From positions 613,707 through 677,706 of the forward strand of contig NZ_KE136354.1 of the NCBI RefSeq assembly GCF_000406945.1: a DNA stretch of 64,000 bases, given 5' to 3'. The position numbers and the translations under genes are program-made. Positions 54,753 through 62,961 of this stretch are shown one piece after another; the stretch's first letter is position 1, and every line of letters begins with the position of its first letter. Below the pieces are notes generated by a model. It was not told the origin of the DNA. It searched no databases and was given only the letters and a program-made list of their open reading frames with translations. The stretch is from Enterococcus dispar ATCC 51266. GTDB lineage: Bacteria; Bacillota; Bacilli; Lactobacillales; Enterococcaceae.

Positions 54753-54896
54753 ATCATTAGCTCATGATTTAGAAAAACCCCTCTTTCCATTATAAGAGGA
54801 TATTTCGAGGCAATACTAGAATCTAATATTGATGACAATGAAAAATTGCATAGATACTTAACAGTTATAAAAGTAAACTTAGAGAAAATCAGATAG
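54724..54896 (+). pseudogene. Fragment of a sensor histidine kinase (HisKA region)
   Basis: In frame from 54724 the DNA reads EQEQVEMVESLAHDLEKPLF, the phospho-acceptor box of a histidine kinase, then a stop. In another frame it continues IRGYFEAILESN, LHRYLTVIKVNLEKIR, the rest of the HisKA helix pair, to 54896. Sensor and ATPase domains are absent. A frameshifted relic. Confidence 0.75.
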
Positions 54897-55132
54897 AAAT
54901 ATCGGTTCTATGTTAACTTGGGTGGACAATTTTAGTCCCTTATTTAATTAAAAAATTTGAACACTTTTCATGGTAGTTATTAAACTGCTATGAAAAGTGT
55001 TTTTTCGTTATTTTAACTTTTGCAAAGTCATTACATCACCTTCGTTTATTCTCTTTATACTTTTACTTCTAATTCTTATTTATCGATATAATTATATATA
55101 AATAATTATTGGTTCGTAATTTCTAACACTTG
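54897..55132 (+). terminator. Intergenic region with terminator hairpin
   Basis: The hairpin at 54959-55001 (AACACTTTTCAT and complement, inner GTAG stem) with a T-run ends the PTS operon. Nothing else is seen before the insertion sequence. Confidence 0.8.
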
Positions 55133-56466
55133 GAGAGTGTAAAATATTTTGTGTAAATAGAAAAAAGGAAGTCCCTTCTGTAGAATAGAGTTACCACAAC
55201 ACATTCACAGAAAAGAGGACTTCCATATGAACGATTTTACTACAGAAATTCTAAAGACTCTAGCGAACAAAGGCGATTTGAATGAATTATTCCGTGTCCA
55301 TTTGGAAAAAGCTGTCAATACGCTTCTCAAAACGGAGTTAACGGCTTTCCTCGATTACGAAAAGTACGATCGCATTGGTTTTAACACGGGTAATTCTCGT
55401 AACGGCTCCTATGACCGTACGGTCAAGACCGAGTACGGGGAACTTCATCTCCAGATTCCGCGCGACCGCAACGGCGAGTTCAAGCAACAGACTGTTCCTG
55501 CTTATAGACGGACGAATGATACCTTAGAGGAGACCGTCATTCACCTCTTCCGAAAAGGTATTACCATGTCGGAAATCGCAGACTTGATTGAGAAAATGTA
55601 TGGGCATCACTACACGCCCCAAACCATGTCCAATATGACTAAATCATTTACGGAAGAAGTCACTTCATTTAAGGAACGTGAGCTTCATGACCGTTATGCC
55701 GCTATTTATATGGACGCAACCTATATCCCTTTAAAGCGGAAAACCGTCGCCAAGGAAGCCATTCATATCGCAGTTGGCATTCGCCCGGACGGTTCAAAGG
55801 AAGTGTTGAGCTATGCAATTGCACCAACTGAATCTATCACGATTTGGGAAGAGATTTTAATAGACCTCCATGAACGTGGCGTGAAAAACGTCCTCCTTTT
55901 CATCACGGATGGCTTAAAGGGGATGGCAGGGGCCGTGCAGCGGTTCTACCCCAAAGCCCGTTTTCAACATTGCTGTGTGCACGTTTCCCGTAATATCAGT
56001 CACAAAGTGCGTGTCGATGATCGTAAGGAAGTCTGTGATGATTTTAAAATGGTGTATCAAGCGTCATCTAAAAAGGCGGCATTGGAAGCACGTGGTGCTT
56101 TTGCGGAAAAATGGAAAATCAGCTATCCAAAAATGGTGGAATCAATTCTTTCGAACGATTACCTGCTCACTTTCTATGATTTCCCATTAGCCATACGCAA
56201 GAGTATTTACTCTACGAACTTGATTGAATCCTTTAATAAGCAAATCAAGAAATACAGCCACCGCAAGGAACAGTTCCAAAATGAAGAGTCGATGGAACGT
56301 TTCTTAGTCTCGTCTTTTGATACTCACAACCAAAAATTCCTAGGTCGCAGTCATAAAGGTTTCCAACAGGCCGAAGGCGAGCTCGAACAAATGCTGAGTC
56401 AACCGATGGAGAATTAGAAACAATCTACAGTAGGGAAGAACCATTTACACAAAATTATTGACGCTC
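55133..56466 (+). mobile_element. IS256-family element, copy 2 (intact)
   Basis: About 1334 bases with the same ends as copy 1 (GAGAGTGT left, GACGCTC right; near-perfect inverted repeats over 26 bases). Flanks AACACTTG and CCCAGTCT show no target duplication. Together with copy 1 it brackets the metal/redox and bgl cargo (40.3-55.1 kb) in direct orientation. Confidence 0.88.
55227..56417 (+). CDS. IS256-family (mutator) transposase
   Basis: 396 residues, intact. DDE-type core motifs are IYMDATYIPLKR, LFITDGLKGM and FQHCCVHVSRNI, with a C-terminal FYDFPLAIRKSIYSTNLIESFNKQIKK block typical of the family. It should bind the 26-bp ends and could mobilise both copies. Confidence 0.93.
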   Translation: MNDFTTEILKTLANKGDLNELFRVHLEKAVNTLLKTELTAFLDYEKYDRIGFNTGNSRNGSYDRTVKTEYGELHLQIPRDRNGEFKQQTVPAYRRTNDTLEETVIHLFRKGITMSEIADLIEKMYGHHYTPQTMSNMTKSFTEEVTSFKERELHDRYAAIYMDATYIPLKRKTVAKEAIHIAVGIRPDGSKEVLSYAIAPTESITIWEEILIDLHERGVKNVLLFITDGLKGMAGAVQRFYPKARFQHCCVHVSRNISHKVRVDDRKEVCDDFKMVYQASSKKAALEARGAFAEKWKISYPKMVESILSNDYLLTFYDFPLAIRKSIYSTNLIESFNKQIKKYSHRKEQFQNEESMERFLVSSFDTHNQKFLGRSHKGFQQAEGELEQMLSQPMEN

Positions 56467-56468
56467 CC

Positions 56469-56567
56469 CAGTCTTATGGCTATAGGCTATGTGATGGTTA
56501 TATCAAAGCAGGGGAGCTTGGTGGTGAACCGAAGCATTATTTACCTCGGAATCATGATTTTTTTTGA
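56469..56567 (+). pseudogene. Orphan 3' end of a gene cut by IS copy 2
   Basis: Directly after the IS right end one frame reads 32 coding-like codons (QSYGYRLCDGYIKAGELGGE, PKHYLPRNHDFF) to a TGA at 56565. It looks like the C-terminus of a soluble protein whose 5' part was removed. Family not recognised. Confidence 0.45.
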
Positions 56568-56928
56568 GAGTTGTATAAAAGTTACTATTCGCTTATTATC
56601 TTTTATATATTGGCATTTTTCGTCTATAATTTGTAGATTGCATTTGTTTTAAACAGAATTCTTTATTAAACAGAAACCTACTATATCCTATTTCAACATA
56701 TTAGATTAACAAGACAATGAATATGATCCTTAAATTTAAAAGTTATATCTTGTTTGATAGTATCTATACGATTTGTGTTTAACTGATACTATTGCTTCAA
56801 ATAATTGAACGATAATAAAGTTTTTGTTACCTGAGTATTGTAAAAATTGGATTAAAAGTAATTTGAGTTTGAGTAAAAAATTATCAGTTGGAGCAAGTAT
56901 AAATAAATATAAAGCATTCACAATGTTT

Positions 56929-56976
56929 ATCAAAATGCTTATCAAAATGCTTATCAAAATGCTTATCAAAATGTTT
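56929..56976 (+). repeat. 12-bp tandem repeat, four units
   Basis: ATCAAAATGCTT three times exactly, the fourth with TTT for CTT at its end (56929-56976). A partial unit precedes it. It lies 400 bases upstream of the excision/integration genes. Confidence 0.85.
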
Positions 56977-56997
56977 ATGGCTATAATAATTTCTCAC

Positions 56998-57034
56998 AAA
57001 AGCAACTTTCTTTCAAAGAGAGTTGCTTTTTTTG
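56998..57034 (+). terminator. Terminator upstream of the xis-int operon
   Basis: AAAGCAACTTTCTTT pairs with AGAGAGTTGCTTT, followed by a seven-T run. Confidence 0.75.
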
Positions 57035-57371
57035 TATCCTCAAATGTCTTTATTAGTGTAAAGAAAAATGACCTTTGAAAATTGAATACAAAATCTATCA
57101 GTACTTTCCATTTGCAAGAAGCATTTCTCAATTACGCCATGATGAGTAACCGGAGCGATAAATAATTGAGAGAAGAATTGTCGAATTCGAGCCATGATTT
57201 GCAAATGTAATAATGATACTTCCGTAATCAAATTGGCTCGCCATCACTGGGGAGAGGTGAAAATCCTATGTGCTTTTTGACATGAGCAGCTGGTAGATAA
57301 ATAAATGTTTTTATAATTTGTAACTTATGTTTTTTCGTGAGGCGCTGACGTAGGAAAGAGAAGGCGGTAGA

Positions 57372-57563
57372 ATGAAGACAGCCACTCGGCAAGATATTAT
57401 CAAGTTGGGATTTTCACGGTATTACGCTGACAAGATCTTCAGGGAATGCAAAGCTCTTTTGGTCACTAATGGGTATTCTTTTTATCGCAATAGTAAGATT
57501 AAAAGGATACCTGTGAGTGTCATTGAAGAGGTCTTACACATTTCTTGGGAGGATGAATACTGA
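57372..57563 (+). CDS. DUF3173 / excisionase-like small protein
   Basis: 63 residues, the usual size. Helical, basic, with GFSRYYADKIFRECKALLV and a RIPVSVIEEVL end. DUF3173 proteins sit directly before integrase genes in many Tn916-family ICEs and are thought to act as excisionase or directionality factors. The stop overlaps the integrase ATG (ATGA). Confidence 0.85.
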   Translation: MKTATRQDIIKLGFSRYYADKIFRECKALLVTNGYSFYRNSKIKRIPVSVIEEVLHISWEDEY

Positions 57564-58711
57564 TGAGAAGAGTTGCAAATGTGTACAAAGACGAGAAGAG
57601 AGGAACGTGGTATTTTTCATTAACTTTGGGTTATGATCGTTTCGGAAAGAGAATTCAACCCACTAGAAGAGGATTTAAATCACAAAAAGAAGCAAAAGAT
57701 GCGATGGAGGAATTGAAAAAGAATTATTCTGATTCTCAAGAAATTTATTTACAAGGGATTACTTTTCGTGAGTTTTATAAGAAGTACTTTTTTCCATGGT
57801 ATAAACTTGGGACGATTGAGAAAACTTACGTAAAAACCGATAAGACTTTAAAACGTGCTTTAGCTTATTTTGGAAACATGCAAATGGAAAAAATTCGGCC
57901 AATTCATATTCAAGAGTTTCAACAATTTCTTGTTCAAGAATGTTCTGTCACGAATAAAGAAGGAAAAATACGTCCGCTTTCGAACAATTATATTAAACAG
58001 ATTTTTAATAAGTTACGGATTATTTTTAAACGTGCGGTAGTTTTGGAAGTCATTGATGAGAATCCGGTAGATACTATTGGGAAAATCAGAACCCAGCGAT
58101 CGGTTGTGGCATTTTGGACTGTTGATGAATTTAAGAAAGTATACAATTGTTCATATCGATGTGATTTCCAAGAAGCCTTTTATAAACGAATGATGCGCTT
58201 TTTATTCGTGACTGGACTTAGAAGTGAAGAACTTTTTGCGTTACAGTGGCCAGATATTGATTTTCGTAAAGGAACTTGTAGTGTGAGTAAGTCACTCTAT
58301 ATCCGAACAAGAACGGATTATGATTTCTCAGATACTAAAAATACTTCAAGTATCCGAACGATTACCCTAGACAAGCAAACGATAGAAGACTTAAGGGAAT
58401 GGAAAGAATCTCAAAAAACGATTGGGGATGACTTGGGCTTCATTTTTACCTTTGATGGTTTGCCGCCATCTCCAAAGACATTTTTAGGTCGAGTAAAAAA
58501 ATTAGCTGAAGTTGCTGGTGTCAAACCGATTCACTTACATGGATTACGTCATTCTCATGTGGCATTTTTGATTGAGCATAATAACAATATCTATGCCGTT
58601 TCAAAGCGCTTGGGGCATTCTTCTGTTAAGACAACTTTAGATAAGTATGGGCATCTTTATCCCGATACCAATCAAACTTTAGCAGATGAATTTACCAAAT
58701 TTGAAGTGTAA
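57563..58711 (+). CDS. int: ICE tyrosine integrase
   Basis: 382 residues. N-terminal arm-binding domain (RRVANVYKDEKRGTWYFSLT), core-binding domain (about 60-160) and catalytic domain with Arg220 (VTGLRSEEL), His326-x2-Arg329 (HGLRH), His352 (LGHSS) and nucleophile Tyr362 (DKYGHLYP). It carries out excision and integration of the element between short att sequences. It is the last ICE gene and reads towards the right end. Confidence 0.95.
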   Translation: MRRVANVYKDEKRGTWYFSLTLGYDRFGKRIQPTRRGFKSQKEAKDAMEELKKNYSDSQEIYLQGITFREFYKKYFFPWYKLGTIEKTYVKTDKTLKRALAYFGNMQMEKIRPIHIQEFQQFLVQECSVTNKEGKIRPLSNNYIKQIFNKLRIIFKRAVVLEVIDENPVDTIGKIRTQRSVVAFWTVDEFKKVYNCSYRCDFQEAFYKRMMRFLFVTGLRSEELFALQWPDIDFRKGTCSVSKSLYIRTRTDYDFSDTKNTSSIRTITLDKQTIEDLREWKESQKTIGDDLGFIFTFDGLPPSPKTFLGRVKKLAEVAGVKPIHLHGLRHSHVAFLIEHNNNIYAVSKRLGHSSVKTTLDKYGHLYPDTNQTLADEFTKFEV

Positions 58712-58916
58712 TTTTTTTTGCGATTTACTGCTGTCAAATTACTGTCACGAGCCGTTTTTAGCCGATTTTTGAATTTCCGATGTTGATATACCGGTCTTTA
58801 GAGGCTAGTTGTCGGAATCGAAAATGGACGACGATGATGAACCTAAGAAATAGCAAGGGATTCTTGAAAACAAGTGAAAGGAATAGGCCGTTTTCATCAA
58901 GACTTCCGCCCAATCA

Positions 58917-58949
58917 CCGCCCAGAAAAAAATTAGGGCGGAGATTTTTT
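58917..58949 (+). terminator. Terminator downstream of int
   Basis: CCGCCC/GGGCGG stem (58917-58922, 58935-58940) followed by a T-run. Confidence 0.65.
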
Positions 58950-59089
58950 ATGAAAACATCATTTCTAAATGACCTGTATTTTTCTGATTTGCCTACGATT
59001 TGCCGACGTAAAAATTCATGATTTGGCAAATAAATTTTCGTAATAGTTGGGCAAAAAAAGTAAAAAATTCCATTATCAAATAAGTAAGC

Positions 59090-59132
59090 CCCCTAAAACT
59101 TGCCAATGGTAGTTAGTTTTAGGGGTCTTTTT
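59090..59132 (+). terminator. Terminator just outside the ICE
   Basis: CCCCTAAAACT/AGTTTTAGGGG arms with a 14-base loop and T-rich tail. It probably belongs to the chromosomal gene that lies beyond the other end of the ICE. Confidence 0.75.
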
Positions 59133-59290
59133 CATTTTGAGACATATTATTTGAAAGCAAAAGATTCAAATAGGAGATTTTTATTAAATATTTTTGAGCA
59201 GAACACATGAAATAAAAAAACATAAGTATTATGCTATTAATGTATGGTAAAGGAAGCTAGTTTTACCATTAAAAGGAAGGGGAGAACAAT

Positions 59291-60670
59291 ATGAGTAAAA
59301 GCAAGGTTATTATCGTAGGTGCTTCACACGGTGGACACCAATCCATCCTTGAATTATTGTCAAGATATGAAGACGATGTCGAAATTACATTATTTGAAGC
59401 AGGTGATTATATCTCATTTATGTCATGTGGGATGGAATTGTATTTAGAAAACCAGGTTACTGACGTCAATGATGTGCGTAACTTTAGACCTGAAAATTTC
59501 CCAGAATCTAATGTGCATATTTTAAATAATCAACTTGTTCAATCCATTAATGCCGATAATAAAACAGTAACAGTTAAAAATAAATTAGACGATACCACAG
59601 CAGACTATGAATATGATAAATTGATTTTAAGTTCAGGGGTTACACCAAATTCACTTCCTGTCCCTGGTACAGAATTAGAAAATGTCTATTTAATGCGGGG
59701 ATATGATTGGGCGACAAAAATTAAAGACAAGTTAACCAACCCTGAAATAAAGAAAGTAGCCGTGATCGGTGCGGGTTATATTGGGATTGAAGCTGCCGAA
59801 GCTTTTCAAAAAGCAGGTAAAGAAGTCATTTTGTTAGATATGATTGATCGGCCTTTAGGAACTTACCTTGATAAAGAAATGACCGATATATTAGCCACCC
59901 ACCTGACCGAAAATGGGATTAAAGTAATGACTGGGGCAAAGATTGAAGCGTTTTTAGGGGATCAAAAAGTTTCAGCTATTCAAGTAAACAACGAAGAAAT
60001 TTCGGTGGATTTAATTATCCAAGCAGCAGGGGTGAAACCTAATACAGAATGGCTAAAAGGCACTGTCGATTTGGATGACCGCGGCTGGATTATGACCAAT
60101 GAATATTTACAAACCAATTTACCAGATGTTTATGCAGTCGGGGATGCAACTTTGGCTTATTCTGTTCCTGCTAATGCCAAAATGCCGATTGCGCTAGCGA
60201 CAGTGGCTAGAAGAGAAGCGAGATATGTTGTGAAACATCTATTTGAAAAAGTACCAAGTAAACCATTTGGTGGCGTTGTAGGTTCTTCTGCATTGAGTGT
60301 CTTTGATTATCATTTTGCGGCTAGTGGCTTAAATAGTTTTACAGCGCAAAAAGCAGGTAAAAACCTTTACACTTCTTATTACGAAGATACGTTACGACCT
60401 AAATATGTGCCAGAAAAATTTGGCAATAAAAAAGTTTCAGTCCAACTCTTCTTTGATCCAATCACGCATCAAATCTTAGGGGGAGCAGTTTTATCTACCT
60501 ATGATATTACTGCCCAAGGAAATGTTTTAGCATTGGCGATTCAAAATAAAATGACCATTGAAGACTTGGCAGAAGCTGATTTCTTCTTCCAACCAGGCTT
60601 TGACCGTCAATGGAGCTTGTTAAACTTAGCGGCACAACATGCATTGGGCGAAAAAGAATTTATTGAATAG
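59291..60670 (+). CDS. NADH peroxidase/oxidase-family flavoprotein (Npr-like)
   Basis: 459 residues; AAGGGGAG upstream. FAD-binding start with GASHGG (His13, as in enterococcal Npr), redox-active Cys46 in FMSCGMELYL, NAD-binding GAGYIGIEAAE and FAD-binding YAVGDAT. The C-terminal dimer domain ends ADFFFQPGFDRQWSLL. Such enzymes reduce hydrogen peroxide (Npr) or oxygen (Nox) with NADH through a Cys-sulfenic acid. The active-site His favours the peroxidase branch. Single-gene unit with a terminator well downstream. Confidence 0.88.
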   Translation: MSKSKVIIVGASHGGHQSILELLSRYEDDVEITLFEAGDYISFMSCGMELYLENQVTDVNDVRNFRPENFPESNVHILNNQLVQSINADNKTVTVKNKLDDTTADYEYDKLILSSGVTPNSLPVPGTELENVYLMRGYDWATKIKDKLTNPEIKKVAVIGAGYIGIEAAEAFQKAGKEVILLDMIDRPLGTYLDKEMTDILATHLTENGIKVMTGAKIEAFLGDQKVSAIQVNNEEISVDLIIQAAGVKPNTEWLKGTVDLDDRGWIMTNEYLQTNLPDVYAVGDATLAYSVPANAKMPIALATVARREARYVVKHLFEKVPSKPFGGVVGSSALSVFDYHFAASGLNSFTAQKAGKNLYTSYYEDTLRPKYVPEKFGNKKVSVQLFFDPITHQILGGAVLSTYDITAQGNVLALAIQNKMTIEDLAEADFFFQPGFDRQWSLLNLAAQHALGEKEFIE

Positions 60671-61067
60671 CCACTAAAAATGATTTTTTAGAGTAAACTA
60701 ATTTTTAAAGGGAATTTTTGTAATGCAATTCAGACGCGTATATTGTTAGCAGAATTTTAAAAATGATTAGCAGTGTTAGGCGTGCATTTTTGAAGATTGC
60801 AATGAATAATTAAAAAGAGAATCTGGTTTACAGGTAGACGAATTATATAGTCACCTGTAAGCCTTTTTTATTTGCCTAAAAGCCAAAAAGGCCTTAAAAA
60901 GCTGGTACCGATGAATGAGTGAGCGCTAACGATGATGTTAGTTTCTTTAGTAAGAATCCAGTAAGAAAACAACTTACCATATTCTTACGTTACTTGCTTT
61001 AAAGATTATCTTTGCTATGGTGGAGAAGTAGTTGTTCCTTTATTTGGGATTAGAGGAGGTGATAGTC
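60671..61067 (+). other. Intergenic region with terminator and cre-like sequence
   Basis: A hairpin at 60826-60860 (TTACAGGT arms) plus T-run ends transcription. GTGAGCGCTAACG (60918-60931) matches 11 of 14 cre consensus positions and could bind CcpA. No gene found. Confidence 0.5.
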
Positions 61068-61127
61068 TTGCAAGATGAAAGTACGACGGTGGGCTATTGC
61101 CGTCTTAACAAAATAATCAAATATTAA
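61068..61127 (+). CDS. Possible 19-residue leader peptide
   Basis: TTG 61068 is preceded by a very strong AGGAGGT at 7 bases. The product would be QDESTTVGYCRLNKIIKY. It ends 13 bases before the next gene, with AAGGAG between. A leader or a translation-coupling ORF is possible; expression is unproven. Confidence 0.35.
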   Translation: MQDESTTVGYCRLNKIIKY

Positions 61128-61140
61128 GGAGCAAAACAAA

Positions 61141-61509
61141 ATGTACATGATTTACGGAAAACAACGGAAAATTACTCAAGTTTGGACGCATATTAAGCGG
61201 CAACATACCGGAGAAAAAATTGCAGTGGTGGGATTTCCTAAAAAGCTACCAGAAAATTATTTACGTAATAAACAAATCATTTTTTATGAAAGTTTGACAA
61301 TTAAAGATAAATGGCTCGCGCAAGCAAATCAGTTTTTAGCAAAATTTGAAGACGAATACGATGGTATCATCTTTTATGTTGATTGTACCTCAGAAGAAGC
61401 AAATGAAATGAAAAAAATTGCTGCAAAATATCGTAGTCTCGTCACACTAACAGTAGCCAGTGACTCGCCAATTTCTATTGAACATCATCCTTTAAAGCAG
61501 GTGGCATAA
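61141..61509 (+). CDS. Unknown cytosolic protein
   Basis: 122 residues; AAGGAG 9 bases upstream. Mixed alpha/beta text (KIAVVGFPKKLPENYL, GIIFYVDCTSEEANEM, SLVTLTVASDSP) suggests a small Rossmann-like fold. No family recognised. Followed at once by another small gene, so the two form an operon. Confidence 0.7.
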   Translation: MYMIYGKQRKITQVWTHIKRQHTGEKIAVVGFPKKLPENYLRNKQIIFYESLTIKDKWLAQANQFLAKFEDEYDGIIFYVDCTSEEANEMKKIAAKYRSLVTLTVASDSPISIEHHPLKQVA

Positions 61510-61821
61510 GTGTGGCGTCCTGTTATTTCCGAAAAAGTAATTAAAAGTGGTATCTTAATCAGCGGGTTGCGTTTAATGCAAAATCCAGCTTGGCGCTCTA
61601 ACAAAGAAAAAAGGGAATTAATGATTTTAGGAAATCAAATTTCTGATATTATGGCTTTGCATATGATTTCAGACGAATTAATTGTGGGGGTTCCATTAAA
61701 CCGAGTGGAAGTGAAGCTTTTAGAAGTGCCACGCTATGAAAATGATCAAGGATTTCATGTTTTAAGCCAAATTAGTGAATCAATTGAGGGCTATTTTATT
61801 CGTATTGAAAAAATTGCTTAG
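61510..61821 (+). CDS. Unknown small protein
   Basis: 103 residues from GTG 61510, adjacent to the previous stop. No signal peptide or membrane span; segments KSGILISGLRLMQNPAWRS and VGVPLNRVEVKLLEVP are conspicuous. Not recognised. Its tight link to the preceding gene suggests a joint role. Confidence 0.65.
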   Translation: MWRPVISEKVIKSGILISGLRLMQNPAWRSNKEKRELMILGNQISDIMALHMISDELIVGVPLNRVEVKLLEVPRYENDQGFHVLSQISESIEGYFIRIEKIA

Positions 61822-62137
61822 ATAGTCAAAATTTTAACTTTTTTATTTGTACGTCAGGTGGAAATGTTATAAGCGGCAAAAATCACTTTTTTTGCGGTTA
61901 ATGGTTTGAGTGGTTAGAAAAATAATGACGTTATATTCTAAATCATTTAAATTAGATACGAAAAAAGTTACTAAAAGAGAGTTGTGGACACAACTCTCCT
62001 TTAGTTTGTTTTATTGAATTTAAAAATAAAGTTTTTGCCTTAACTTGTAATTCCTGCAAAGTATTAGTTACGATCAAATGGATGATTTATTGGCAGTAAG
62101 CCAAAGTTGAAGCAGGAACTTTTCCTAATCGCTTCGT
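61822..62137. terminator. Intergenic region with bidirectional terminator
   Basis: The hairpin at 61970-62005 has 17-base arms with one mismatch and a two-base centre. It lies between the convergent genes ending at 61821 and 62138. Nothing else is seen. Confidence 0.75.
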
Positions 62138-62584
62138 TTATTTTTCCAATTCTTTAATTAAAGTTTTCATTTCGTCAATTTCTTTTTCCTGGGCTTCAAT
62201 AATACTTTCTGCTAGCTTTTTAACTTCTGGATCGGTCAAATCTGCTCTTTTACTCGTTAAAATTGCAATAGAATGATGGGGAATCATCGCCTTCATCCAT
62301 GCAACATCATCAACTGCGGTTTGGCTACGGACCATAAAGAGAGAGCCCAAAAACAGACAAATACTCGTAATTAAGATTGCTATATTTATTTTTTTATTGG
62401 TATACATTTTCCACATAAACAGCAACATTACAATAGCCATCGCAGCCCCCATCATAATAGCCATGAAAACTCGGGTTTGGCTAAAGAAAATATGGTCGAT
62501 TTTATATACATTCAAATACATCATACCAAACATCAAAATTGTAGAAACCCCGATCATCACTAAAAATTTTACATACTTTTTCAT
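62138..62584 (-). CDS. DUF305-type membrane protein
   Basis: 148 residues; a GGGG/AAGGGG site precedes the ATG. Three membrane spans (residues 8-26, 38-58, 68-84) followed by a helical segment with MIPHHSIAILTSKRADLTDPEVKKLAE, the DUF305 signature with its HH pair. DUF305 proteins often occur with copper genes and may bind metal, though this one lies outside the ICE. Function not established. Confidence 0.82.
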   Translation of the reverse strand: MKKYVKFLVMIGVSTILMFGMMYLNVYKIDHIFFSQTRVFMAIMMGAAMAIVMLLFMWKMYTNKKINIAILITSICLFLGSLFMVRSQTAVDDVAWMKAMIPHHSIAILTSKRADLTDPEVKKLAESIIEAQEKEIDEMKTLIKELEK

Positions 62585-62961
62585 TCTTACTACCCCTTTC
62601 TTTTATCAGATGTCAAATAACGTAAAAATTTTCTTATATAATTAGTATAACGAAAAAGGTAAATTACGAACAATTTTATAACTTTCCAACGGAGAAGAAT
62701 ATTTTTATTACTTAAAAAAGAAGATTAAATCCCTATTTAAAAAGCTGCTCAAAATAGAAAATCCCCATTTTTACAAGTCTAATAGATTAAAAATCTTCCC
62801 CTGTTAAAGATGTATTTTGGTATAAGGAGAGGGTTCAAATTTGCACTGACGCTGATTATTCTTTACTCTAAGATTAAGAATGTTCTTTTTACAAATTTCG
62901 ATGGCGATTTTAAAGAGGACTGGAAATCTTTTTTACTAGAAAAGATATAAGGAGAAAGACG
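62585..62961. other. Divergent intergenic region
   Basis: About 380 bases between divergent genes. AT-rich with promoter-like stretches but no clear paired boxes; no gene seen. Confidence 0.4.

Larger units (their letters stand above)
56467..57371. other. Long region without complete genes at the ICE right end
   Basis: About 900 bases. It contains a 3' gene fragment (56469-56567), a 12-bp tandem repeat (56929-56976) and a terminator (56998-57034). Short open frames across the repeat lack ribosome binding sites. The rest is AT-rich. Confidence 0.6.
58712..59290. other. Probable ICE right end / attachment zone
   Basis: No gene in about 580 bases. Candidate integrase-binding repeats are GATTTGCC at 58986-58993 and 58997-59004, with an inverted GGCAAAT at 59025-59031. 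Two terminators lie within (58917-58949 and 59090-59132). The exact att core cannot be set without the left end or an empty site. Confidence 0.4.

Noticed and set aside
56824..57078. 84-codon open frame across the tandem repeat
   Set aside because: No ribosome binding site; the repeated KMLI text comes from the 12-bp repeat.
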